The translations under genes were made by a program, and so were the position numbers. Below the pieces are notes generated by a model. That model did no database searches. It was not told the DNA's origin and was given only the letters and a program-made list of their open reading frames with translations. From assembly GCA_022710245.1 (NCBI GenBank), contig JAKLHH010000336.1:1-7619 (forward strand): 7,619 nucleotides of DNA. The letters run 5' to 3'. The stretch is from Myxococcota bacterium (GTDB lineage Bacteria; Myxococcota; Polyangia; GCA-2747355; JAKLHH01). Below, piece by piece: positions 1-5,713 of this stretch (positions within the stretch are counted from its first letter, which is position 1; every line of letters begins with the position of its first letter).

Positions 1-1
1 C

Positions 2-568
2 GCTTGCGTGAAGGGGAGCGAGTTCAACGGGACCAAATGCGAGAAGCTGTCCGGGCCGCCCACTCCGCCCACGCCCACGGGCACATCGGAGTGCGTGGTC
101 GGCGAGAAGATGTGGTGCGACGGCCTGCAGTACTGCGGCTGGGGCCAGGTCATCTGTGGGCCCGACGGCAAGTGGAAGCGGAAGGGGATCCTCGCGTTCC
201 TCGGCATCGGCGACCTCGACTGCCAGGAGCTCGCCGACGGCAGCCGGCCGAACACGCTCTGCGCGTGCTACCACACCTACTTCAACAAGAAGTGCTGCGA
301 GACGCCCGACTGCATCGTCCCCTCGGGGAGCAACGGGCAGATCTGCCCCGCGTCGGCGGGCAAGCTCTGCGACTACTGCAACCCGCTCAACGACAGCTGC
401 TCCGCGCCCGGCGGCGAGTGCGTGATCACCGCCGAGGGCCAGACGTTCTGCGGCCAGGGCTGCGGCGGTGGCGCTGGCTGCCCCGCCGGCTACCAGTGCA
501 TGAACCTGCAGACCAAGGGCGGCTACACCTCGCAGTGCGTGCCGTCGAGCCTGAGCTGTCTGCCCTGA
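2..568 (+). CDS. Cysteine-rich secreted protein, 5' truncated
   Basis: The frame is open from the window edge (Ala-Cys precede the first possible GTG at 8) and ends at TGA 566-568, so the true start lies upstream. About 188 residues are visible and 23 are cysteine, which implies an extracytoplasmic, disulfide-rich protein. A Pro/Thr linker (PPTPPTPTGT, about residues 20-29) precedes a motif of the form WCDGLQYCGWGQVICGPDGKW. A middle section carries CAC, CC and CDYC clusters. The C-terminus reads CGQGC...GCPAGYQC...QCVP. The last part matches a short Cys-rich module (FCxxxC...CPxGYxC...CVP) that I know as widespread in myxobacterial surface proteins; that is family memory, not a search. No catalytic motif is visible and the function is unknown. 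It shares its high-Cys style with the repeat lipoprotein at 4120-5535 but is not obviously the same repeat. Confidence 0.8.
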   Translation, partial: ACVKGSEFNGTKCEKLSGPPTPPTPTGTSECVVGEKMWCDGLQYCGWGQVICGPDGKWKRKGILAFLGIGDLDCQELADGSRPNTLCACYHTYFNKKCCETPDCIVPSGSNGQICPASAGKLCDYCNPLNDSCSAPGGECVITAEGQTFCGQGCGGGAGCPAGYQCMNLQTKGGYTSQCVPSSLSCLP

Positions 569-697
569 CCGACGGATGAGCGATCGATAGACGATTGATG
601 AACGACCAGGCGACCTCGCCATCCCTGTAGACCTGTCACCGGCGTCCTCGTCTCCCGCCCGTTGCCTCTCTCGCCCGGACCCTCTGATGACTCTCCC

Positions 698-740
698 CGT
701 CGCGCCGCTGCCGGGCGGCGCGGCCGTTCGCGGCGCGACG
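698..740. promoter_or_regulatory. Perfect 11-bp inverted repeat with an alternative hairpin, upstream of the ChaN-like gene
   Basis: Arms CGTCGCGCCGC (698-708) and GCGGCGCGACG (730-740) are exact reverse complements with a 21-nt loop. The inner part of the left arm (GCGCCGC, 702-708) can instead pair with GCGGCGC at 715-721 across a 6-nt loop, so two hairpins compete for one strand. The element ends 38 nt before the ATG at 779. There is no T-run after it, so an ordinary intrinsic terminator for the gene ending at 568 is not well supported. It could be a leader structure or an operator, and GC-rich DNA gives chance palindromes easily. Confidence 0.4.
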
Positions 741-771
741 CTGGGTCATGCTCGCGTCCTGGTTTACACTC

Positions 772-776
772 GGAGG
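772..776 (+). promoter_or_regulatory. Ribosome binding site GGAGG for the ChaN-like lipoprotein
   Basis: GGAGG lies only 2 nt before the ATG at 779, closer than the usual 5-9 nt. The start is still preferred because it opens directly into a good lipoprotein signal peptide, whereas the longer reading from 662 places an Arg/Pro-rich, non-signal-like stretch in front. A TACACT (765-770) resembles a -10 box but has no clear -35 partner, so I do not call a promoter. Confidence 0.5.
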
Positions 777-778
777 AG

Positions 779-2119
779 ATGTGCCGCCCCCTCGCAGCCT
801 CGACGCTCGCGCTCACACTCGCGCTGCTCCCCGGCGTGAGCTGCACCCGCGCGGGCGACGCCGAGCCGCAGCGCCCGCCGGAGTCGGGGGTCTGCAAGCA
901 GGCGCCTCCGCCCCCACCCCCCGCGCGTCGGGCGTGGCCTGCGCTGCCGCGGAGTCGCGCCGCGGCCGAGGCGCTGGTCCACGCGCGCACGCGGCGAACG
1001 CCGGGCGCGGCGCCGAGCCTGGAGCCGACCGCGCTGCTCGCACGGCTCGACGCCGCGCCGCTGGTCGCCGGCGAGGCCGAGGTGCGCCGCTGGCTCCTCG
1101 CGCGGCTCGCGCGCGCCGGCGCTCGCGACGCGTACCTGCTCTGGGGCACCTACCACGACAGCGGCGGCCAGCTGGAGGCGTTCCGCCGGCTCCTCGGCCC
1201 GGAGCACGGGCTGACCCACGTCGTCGTCGAGCAGCTCGACGCGGACGGCGCCTGGGCCGACCTGCCGGCGGCCGAGCAGCGGGGCGACACCGCGGCGATC
1301 ACCGCCTACCTCCGACGCGGAGACGAGCACGCGTGGCAGGCGCTCGCGGCCAAGCAGTGGCGCGAGGACTACACGGCCTGGAAGTACGGCTACCTCTCGC
1401 AGGTGATGGACCTCCTGGTGGCGGCGCGCGCGGTGGGCGTGCCGCTCCTCGGCTGCGACCTGCCGCGCCCGCTGCAGAACCTCGCCGATCGCGCGGGCTC
1501 CACGCTCTACCGCGTACGCGAGCTGCACTGCCTCCTCGCGCTGGAGGACGCGCTGGACGTGGCGCGGACCCGGCCGCCTCGGCGGCTCGCGCTCCTCTGG
1601 GGGCAGGACCACGTGAAGCCGCACGGCCTGCGCCGGTTCCTGCCGCCCGGCGATCTGGTCGTCTCGGTCTACCTCGTCGGCCAGCGACCGGGGCCGCTGA
1701 CGCCCGAGGCGCAGCTCGCGAAGCGCCTGGTGGTGAACGATCCGCTCCTCTTCCCCCTCGACGCCGCGGCCGAGGAGCTCGCGTTGCTGCTCCCGGGCCG
1801 GCCGCTCGGCGGCGAGGTCGACCGCTCGCGCGAGTGGCTCGAGGATCCGGCGCTCGGGCGACCGGGCGTGGCGCTGCTGCGGGTGGAGTCGACGCGGCCC
1901 GGCACCCTGCACCTGCGTGGCCGCATGACGCCGATCGGCCCCGCCGCGCGCGAGCTCGAGCTCCCGCCGGGGCCGGCCGCCTACCTCGCCGTGGTGGGCG
2001 GCCTGAGGATCGCGGGGGTGCTCAGCCTCGCGCCGGGCGGCCGCACCGAGCTCGTCCTCGATGCGCAGCGGCGCACCACGCGCGTCCACGAGCAGCGCCC
2101 GTACCCGTCGGCGGAGTAG
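779..2119 (+). CDS. Lipoprotein with ChaN/Tiki/EreA-like domain
   Basis: 446 residues from ATG 779. Residues 1-21 form a lipoprotein signal peptide (basic Arg3, then hydrophobic LAASTLALTLALLPGVS) with the lipid-accepting Cys at 22. A Pro-rich linker (PPPPPP, 43-48) follows. The core has the landmarks of the ChaN/DUF399-type fold: a first strand and His in LLWGTYHDSGG (120-130, His126), VVVEQL (148-153, Glu151), a helix-strand segment LVAARAVGVPLLGCD (213-227), and a last strand in LLWGQDHVKPHGL (272-284, His278). In that superfamily His and Glu residues line the active or ligand site; members include haem-binding ChaN, Tiki proteases and erythromycin esterase. Haem binding, hydrolysis and a purely structural role all remain possible. 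Residues about 300-446 are an extra C-terminal region I do not recognise. The protein is probably anchored at the outer or inner membrane facing the periplasm. It is monocistronic here and ends 4 nt from the convergent FadL gene. Confidence 0.65.
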   Translation: MCRPLAASTLALTLALLPGVSCTRAGDAEPQRPPESGVCKQAPPPPPPARRAWPALPRSRAAAEALVHARTRRTPGAAPSLEPTALLARLDAAPLVAGEAEVRRWLLARLARAGARDAYLLWGTYHDSGGQLEAFRRLLGPEHGLTHVVVEQLDADGAWADLPAAEQRGDTAAITAYLRRGDEHAWQALAAKQWREDYTAWKYGYLSQVMDLLVAARAVGVPLLGCDLPRPLQNLADRAGSTLYRVRELHCLLALEDALDVARTRPPRRLALLWGQDHVKPHGLRRFLPPGDLVVSVYLVGQRPGPLTPEAQLAKRLVVNDPLLFPLDAAAEELALLLPGRPLGGEVDRSREWLEDPALGRPGVALLRVESTRPGTLHLRGRMTPIGPAARELELPPGPAAYLAVVGGLRIAGVLSLAPGGRTELVLDAQRRTTRVHEQRPYPSAE

Positions 2120-2123
2120 CGCC

Positions 2124-2666
2124 TCAGCGCATCCCGAGGACGCGCGGCCCGTAGCTCGGGGCCGGGCCCGGGCGACGCGCCGTGGCCGGCTTGAGGCAGC
2201 GGCCGAGGCGGTCGCGCTTGAAGCAGCGCGCGCCGCCGGCGAGGGCCTTGCTGCTGCTCTTGCCGCGCGAGCTCTTCGCGAAGCGCTTGGCCATCGCCTT
2301 GCGCCCGTGGCCGGCCTTGCGCCCGAGCTTCGCCTTGGCCTTGCCGGCCAGCCGCACCACCTCGGGCTCGAAGGTCGTCCCGCCCAGCTTCACCGTCTCG
2401 GGCTCGAAGACCATCCCGCCCGCCGCGCGCGGCGTGCGCTTCGCCGTCCGGGCGCGCGGCGTCTGCGCGGGCTGCGCGCTCGCCACCTCGCGCTCGTCGA
2501 AGCCGCCGAGGCTGTCGCCCGGCTGCGGCCCGCGCTGCTCCTCGCGCTGCTCCTCGAGCTTGCGCTCGCGCGCCCGCGCGCGCTGCTCGCGCTCGCGCTG
2601 GTGCCGGCGCTCGTGCTTCGCCAGCTCCTCGCGCTCCTCGCGCCATCTCCGCGGCGCCGGGCCCGA
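2124..2666 (-). other. Post-barrel tail of the FadL homologue: coiled coil, 12-residue repeat, Lys-rich segment
   Basis: Residues 485-664 of the FadL homologue. Residues 489-529 are dominated by Arg, Glu and Gln (for example ERRHQREREQRARARERKL) and look like a charged helix or coiled coil. Residues 569-580 and 581-592 are a tandem 12-mer (MVFEPETVKLGG, TTFEPEVVRLAG). Residues 593-627 are rich in Lys, Ala, Gly and Ser (KAKAKLGRKAGHGRKAMAK), and the end carries a Cys pair in RCFKRDRLGRCLKP (631-644). In the FadL fold the C-terminus of the barrel lies on the periplasmic side, so the tail is inferred to be periplasmic. A basic tail of this kind could bind peptidoglycan, an anionic polymer or the partner lipoprotein; that is inference only. 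Confidence 0.7.
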
Positions 2667-4118
2667 GGCGCCGTAGGTCGCGGTGAGCTGGAGGTAGAGC
2701 GCGTCGATGCGGTTCCGGTAGGTGCCGTTGCCCACCACCGGGCCGGTCGTCTCGCCGCCGAAGTCCGACGCCGTGTGGGTCGAGCGCTCGACGATCCGCT
2801 CGGGGACGAAGACGTGCGCGTAGGCGAGGTCGATCGCGCCCCAGCTCCACTTCAGCCCGAGGCCGGCGGTGAGGCCGATCTTGCGCGCGCCCACCACGGC
2901 CAGGCTGGTGTCGGAGATGTCGGTCGACTGGCTCTCGTAGAAGGCGCCCGCGCGCGCGGTCAGGTAGACCCGGCGCGCCAGCTCGAAGCGGTAGGCGCCG
3001 CCGAGGCGGACGCCGTAGGTGTCCTGGAGCTTCCAGTCCATCTCCACCGGCTTGAGCGGCTTGCCGAGGGAGATCGCGTCGATCTGCACGGTGCGCTTGG
3101 AGGCGCTCGACCACTTCTCGTAGGTGAAGTCGAGCTCGACGTCGGCGAACTCCTCGCCGCTCGCGTCGCTCCAGGCGTAGCGGGCGCCGAGCCGGAACAT
3201 CAGCGGGTAGTCGTTGTTGAGGGAGACGGTGGGCTCGGTGGTGTCCAGCATCTTCACCGGCATCGCGTCCTGGAGCTGCTTGACGCCCGGCCCGAAGTCG
3301 ACCTTCGCCTTGCCCTTGAGCGCCGCGCTCGAGGGGAGCCGCACCATGCCGCCGAGCTCGAGCCCGTCGACGGGGCGCACGAGGACGCCCGCCGAGCCGC
3401 TCGGCGCGAACCAGTTCTGCGCGTCGAGGTTGATGGTGACGTCGCAGGCCGGGTCCTCGGGCGTCTGCGGGCAGGCGGAGCCGACGGTGGCGATAGTGGT
3501 GCTCTTGATGCTGGTGAGCGCCCACTGGAAGGTGACGCCGATGTCGATGCGCGGGTGCACGCGCCAGCCGAGGCCCACCGACGGGAACATGATGAGGCCG
3601 CTGTTCTCGACGGAGTCGAAGCGCTGCGGGGCGGCCACCTCGCTGCCGCCCACGTTGAGCGTGCGCGAGAAGCCGCCGACGGCGGCCGAGGGGCCGTAGA
3701 TGCCGGCCGCGAAGGTGAGGTTCTTGAGGCCGAAGTCCGAGGTGAGGACGAAGTGCATCGGGATGACGAACCAGGGCTTCTGGTTCGAGACCAGCGGGTA
3801 GGCGCCGCCGAGCCCGTCGGCGGCGGTGGTGGCGCGGCCCGAGCGCTGGAACTCGGTGCCCGAGTTGACCGCGTTCGCGCTGATGGTCGCCTGGTAGCCG
3901 CGCAGCTTGGCGAAGCCGGCCGGGTTGTAGTTGAGCGCGGCCGGGTTGTCGGCCTTGGCCACGAAGGCGCCGCCGCGGCCCATGGCCTCGGCGCCGTTGT
4001 CGCCCACCTCGAGCCCGCCGGCGCGGGCCGTCGAGGGGACCATCACCGCGACGAGCGCGGCGAGGACGGAGCGGCGCCGCGCAGGCTGGGCGGTCGCGCG
4101 TCGCTGCCGCGACATCAT
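2124..4118 (-). CDS. FadL/OMPP1/TodX-family outer-membrane transport protein with charged C-terminal tail
   Basis: 664 residues from the ATG complementary to 4116-4118. A signal peptide (RRRSVLAALVAVMVPSTARA, about 15-33) is cleaved at ARA|GG. The family-typical start GLEVGDNGAEAMGRGGAFVA (35-54) and DNPAALNYNPAGFAKL (57-72, the NPAG signature) follow, then alternating beta-strand sequence to about 484 (LYLQLTATYG). FadL proteins are 14-stranded barrels with an N-terminal plug that carry fatty acids, aromatics or other hydrophobic compounds across the outer membrane. Known members end at the last strand; this one continues for about 180 residues. Start choice: the upstream gene stops at 4120 and reads TGATATG into this ATG, so reinitiation is likely. 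An alternative GTG at 4139 (671 residues) has an AGGGAAAGG 9 nt ahead and would overlap the upstream gene by 20 nt. A Cys pair (216, 225) sits in one loop. The substrate cannot be told from sequence. Confidence 0.9.
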   Translation of the reverse strand: MMSRQRRATAQPARRRSVLAALVAVMVPSTARAGGLEVGDNGAEAMGRGGAFVAKADNPAALNYNPAGFAKLRGYQATISANAVNSGTEFQRSGRATTAADGLGGAYPLVSNQKPWFVIPMHFVLTSDFGLKNLTFAAGIYGPSAAVGGFSRTLNVGGSEVAAPQRFDSVENSGLIMFPSVGLGWRVHPRIDIGVTFQWALTSIKSTTIATVGSACPQTPEDPACDVTINLDAQNWFAPSGSAGVLVRPVDGLELGGMVRLPSSAALKGKAKVDFGPGVKQLQDAMPVKMLDTTEPTVSLNNDYPLMFRLGARYAWSDASGEEFADVELDFTYEKWSSASKRTVQIDAISLGKPLKPVEMDWKLQDTYGVRLGGAYRFELARRVYLTARAGAFYESQSTDISDTSLAVVGARKIGLTAGLGLKWSWGAIDLAYAHVFVPERIVERSTHTASDFGGETTGPVVGNGTYRNRIDALYLQLTATYGASGPAPRRWREEREELAKHERRHQREREQRARARERKLEEQREEQRGPQPGDSLGGFDEREVASAQPAQTPRARTAKRTPRAAGGMVFEPETVKLGGTTFEPEVVRLAGKAKAKLGRKAGHGRKAMAKRFAKSSRGKSSSKALAGGARCFKRDRLGRCLKPATARRPGPAPSYGPRVLGMR

Positions 4119-4119
4119 A

Positions 4120-5535
4120 TCAGCCGCGGTCACACGCACCGGTGGAGACCTTTCCCTGGCCGATCTTCTGGGGGTCGAAGCAGGGCGCGCAGACCTCGTC
4201 GGCGTCGCACTCGCTGTCCTGGCCGAGCAGGTCCGCCTGCGGGCGCACGGCGGGCAGGCAGCGGGAGATGCAGCGCCCCTCGCTGTACTCGCTGATCGCC
4301 TGGATCGCCTGGATCATGTTCCCGCCGAAGAACTTGAGGAAGAAGGCGAGGAAGCCGGTCAGGCCGTTGTTGCACTTCTTGGGGACGAAGGTCGTGCCGG
4401 CGTCGACCATCTTCTTCGGCACGCAGACGTTGCCGGCCTCGGTGCAGGGGCTGGCCTTGCAGCCCTGGTTGTCGAAGTTCTTCAGCTGGTCGCCGGGGAC
4501 CAGGTTCGCCGGCACGCAGAGCGCGTCGCCGCCGGCGGTGCCGCACTGCTCGAACTGCTTCGCCGGCTCCTTGGGCCCCTGGTCGCAGCCGCGCGTGCAG
4601 GCGCCGGTGCCCATGCCGGTGCGCGGGTCGTAGCAGGGAGCGCAGACCTCGCCGGAGCTGGCGTCGCAGCTGGAGACCGGGACGCCCGTCTTGGCAGCGT
4701 CGGCGACCTGCGGGATGACCGTCGAGAGGCAGCGGCCCTCGGCGCCGTTGAGCGAGCGGCAGAAGGGCGGGGTGTAGTGGCCGCCGCGCAGCAGGAACGC
4801 GTCCGGGACGCAGAAGCCGCCGGTGCAGGTCGCCAGCTCCTTGCGGAAGTTCTCGTCGACCAGGTTCGCCGGCGCGCAGTGAGCCTTGGGGCCGCAGCCG
4901 GGGTACTTGGAGACGTCGAGGCCGGTCGGCTCCCAGTCCTTGCAGACCGAGGTGGACGGCGGCGGGTCGCAGGCCATCGCGCCCTGGTTGCAGGCGCCGG
5001 TCGCGGCCATGTTCTTCTGCGGGTCGAGGCAGGGCGCGCAGAGCTGGTTGCCGGGGCAGATGTCCTTGGGGAGCTTGACGGCCGCGTCGCGCACCTGCGG
5101 GATGCAGCTCGAGAGGCAGGCGCCGTCGAGGCCGAAGAGGGACTTGCAGCGCTTCGGGGTGTAGTTGGCGTCGGTCGCAAACTCGTCGGGGACGCAGAGG
5201 GTGTCCATCGTCCCCTTCTTGGGCCCCTTCTCGAGCATGCTCTGGAAGTCGGCCGGGATCAGCATCGACGGGATGAGGTGCGCGCTGCCGTCGCAGCAGG
5301 GGCTGAAGGCGCTGATGATGTCGGGCTGCACCGAGGAGCGCTTGACGGAGCCCTTCGGACAGCTCGAGCTCTTGGTCTCCTGCGAGAGCGGCGGGCCGTC
5401 AGTCTCGATGCACGCCGCCGCGCCGAGGGCGAGGGCGGTGGCGACGATCAGGCCCGCGAGCTCTTTGCCTCTGCTGCTGGATCGAGTTACCTTCATGACG
5501 CTGCCAGGTTGTGCAACCGACGTGCCCGTCGCCAT
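4120..5535 (-). CDS. Lipoprotein with three tandem cysteine-rich repeats
   Basis: 471 residues from the ATG complementary to 5533-5535, chosen because GAGGAG lies just ahead of it. A second ATG at 5496 (458 residues) gives a tidier signal peptide but has no clear ribosome site. Either way the hydrophobic segment ELAGLIVATALALGAAAC ends in a lipobox-like Cys (42 in the long form). Apart from that Cys there are 36 cysteines, an even number compatible with full disulfide pairing in an oxidising compartment. Three repeats follow the pattern CVP...(Y/F)xPxxC...GxC(L/I)S...P...C...CAPC(L/Y/F)DP...TGAC, starting at residues 114, 242 and 371 and ending at 182, 313 and 468. Repeats 2 and 3 are preceded by a C(A/V)PANLV module. 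I know of CAPCxDP...TGAC proteins in myxobacteria, but no function is established to my knowledge. The stop is one base before the FadL start, so the pair should be co-translated. Confidence 0.8.
   Translation of the reverse strand: MATGTSVAQPGSVMKVTRSSSRGKELAGLIVATALALGAAACIETDGPPLSQETKSSSCPKGSVKRSSVQPDIISAFSPCCDGSAHLIPSMLIPADFQSMLEKGPKKGTMDTLCVPDEFATDANYTPKRCKSLFGLDGACLSSCIPQVRDAAVKLPKDICPGNQLCAPCLDPQKNMAATGACNQGAMACDPPPSTSVCKDWEPTGLDVSKYPGCGPKAHCAPANLVDENFRKELATCTGGFCVPDAFLLRGGHYTPPFCRSLNGAEGRCLSTVIPQVADAAKTGVPVSSCDASSGEVCAPCYDPRTGMGTGACTRGCDQGPKEPAKQFEQCGTAGGDALCVPANLVPGDQLKNFDNQGCKASPCTEAGNVCVPKKMVDAGTTFVPKKCNNGLTGFLAFFLKFFGGNMIQAIQAISEYSEGRCISRCLPAVRPQADLLGQDSECDADEVCAPCFDPQKIGQGKVSTGACDRG
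4132..4545 (-). repeat. Cys-rich protein repeat unit 3 (with hydrophobic insertion)
   Basis: Residues 331-468 of the lipoprotein. It has the CVPANLV lead-in (340-346) and the eight repeat cysteines 371, 388, 422, 426, 443, 449, 452 and 468. Between the second and third of these it carries about 24 extra residues compared with units 1 and 2, including a hydrophobic stretch (GLTGFLAFFLKFFGG, 391-405) that is unexpected in an otherwise polar exported domain. Confidence 0.75.
4597..4896 (-). repeat. Cys-rich protein repeat unit 2 (one repeat cysteine missing)
   Basis: Residues 214-313. The lead-in is CAPANLV (220-226). Repeat cysteines are at 242, 259, 269, 290, 298, 301 and 313. The position matching Cys144 in unit 1 and Cys426 in unit 3 is Val273 here (CLSTV against CLSSC and CISRC), so this unit has seven of eight. 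Confidence 0.75.
4990..5298 (-). repeat. Cys-rich protein repeat unit 1
   Basis: Residues 80-182. The repeat cysteines are 114, 130, 140, 144, 160, 166, 169 and 182, with the signature CAPCLDPQ (166-173) and TGAC (179-182). The lead-in (CCDGSAHLIPSMLIP, 80-94) is a diverged version of the CxPANLV module seen before units 2 and 3. Confidence 0.75.
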
Positions 5536-5538
5536 CGA

Positions 5539-5544
5539 CTCCTC
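5539..5544 (-). promoter_or_regulatory. Ribosome binding site GAGGAG that sets the start of the Cys-repeat lipoprotein
   Basis: On the minus strand the sequence reads GTGAGGAGTCGATG, so GAGGAG is 3 nt from ATG 5535 (GAGG 5 nt). The internal ATG at 5496 has only CTGGCAG-like sequence ahead. This favours the longer start, at the price of a 22-residue n-region before the hydrophobic core. Confidence 0.5.
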
Positions 5545-5614
5545 ACACCGAGATGCACTCGCCATGATCCAGGGACTTGAGCCTCTTTCTCGACGGAGAG
5601 CCTGGGGGGAGCAC

Positions 5615-5630
5615 GCTCCACGGTTGGAGC
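5615..5630. promoter_or_regulatory. Small inverted repeat in the divergent intergenic region
   Basis: GCTCCA and TGGAGC are separated by CGGT. A further GGAGC immediately upstream (5609-5613) can pair with the same GCTCC, so two small hairpins compete. Arms this short are weak evidence alone, but they sit between two divergent genes next to the 18-bp palindrome. Confidence 0.25.
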
Positions 5631-5641
5631 GGCGACTCCCA

Positions 5642-5659
5642 GAGCTCGCGCGCGAGCTC
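5642..5659. promoter_or_regulatory. Perfect 18-bp palindrome between divergent genes (candidate operator)
   Basis: GAGCTCGCGCGCGAGCTC is an exact palindrome with no spacer. It lies in the 178-bp gap between the divergent lipoprotein (start 5535) and deacetylase (start 5714), 106 nt from the former and 54 nt from the latter. A dimeric repressor bound here could act on both promoters. No regulator gene is in the window and I cannot identify clear -35/-10 boxes, so the role is inferred from symmetry and position. The GC-rich background weakens the case. Confidence 0.45.
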
Positions 5660-5702
5660 GAGCGCGTCGTCGTCGAGAATTCCGACACTTGCCGCAGCGC
5701 GC

Positions 5703-5707
5703 GGAGG
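5703..5707 (+). promoter_or_regulatory. Ribosome binding site GGAGG that sets the GTG start of the deacetylase
   Basis: GGAGG is 6 nt before GTG 5714, ideal spacing. The nearest in-frame ATG (5564) has no such site and would add about 50 residues without signal-peptide character. The in-frame GTG at 5786 would give a shorter signal peptide but has no ribosome site. Confidence 0.65.
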
Positions 5708-5713
5708 TCGTCT

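Noticed and set aside
575..605. GATGAGCGA / GATGAACGA direct repeat in an AT-richer patch after the first gene
   Set aside because: Two 9-bp copies with one mismatch, no symmetry or position that suggests a function; likely chance.
765..770. TACACT as a -10 promoter box for the ChaN-like gene
   Set aside because: It matches four of six consensus bases with no credible -35 element; transcription from it would begin at the ATG, which conflicts with use of the GGAGG.
2061..4295. A 744-codon plus-strand reading opposite the FadL gene
   Set aside because: It is an Ala/Arg/Leu/Gly-rich mirror of the FadL coding strand, caused by high GC in the third codon position; the opposite strand has a clear protein family.
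5165..5713. An upstream extension of the deacetylase frame to an ATG at 5165 or 5564
   Set aside because: The extension to 5165 would overlap the lipoprotein gene antisense; neither ATG has a ribosome site, and the signal peptide would be buried far inside. GTG 5714 with GGAGG at 6 nt is much better.
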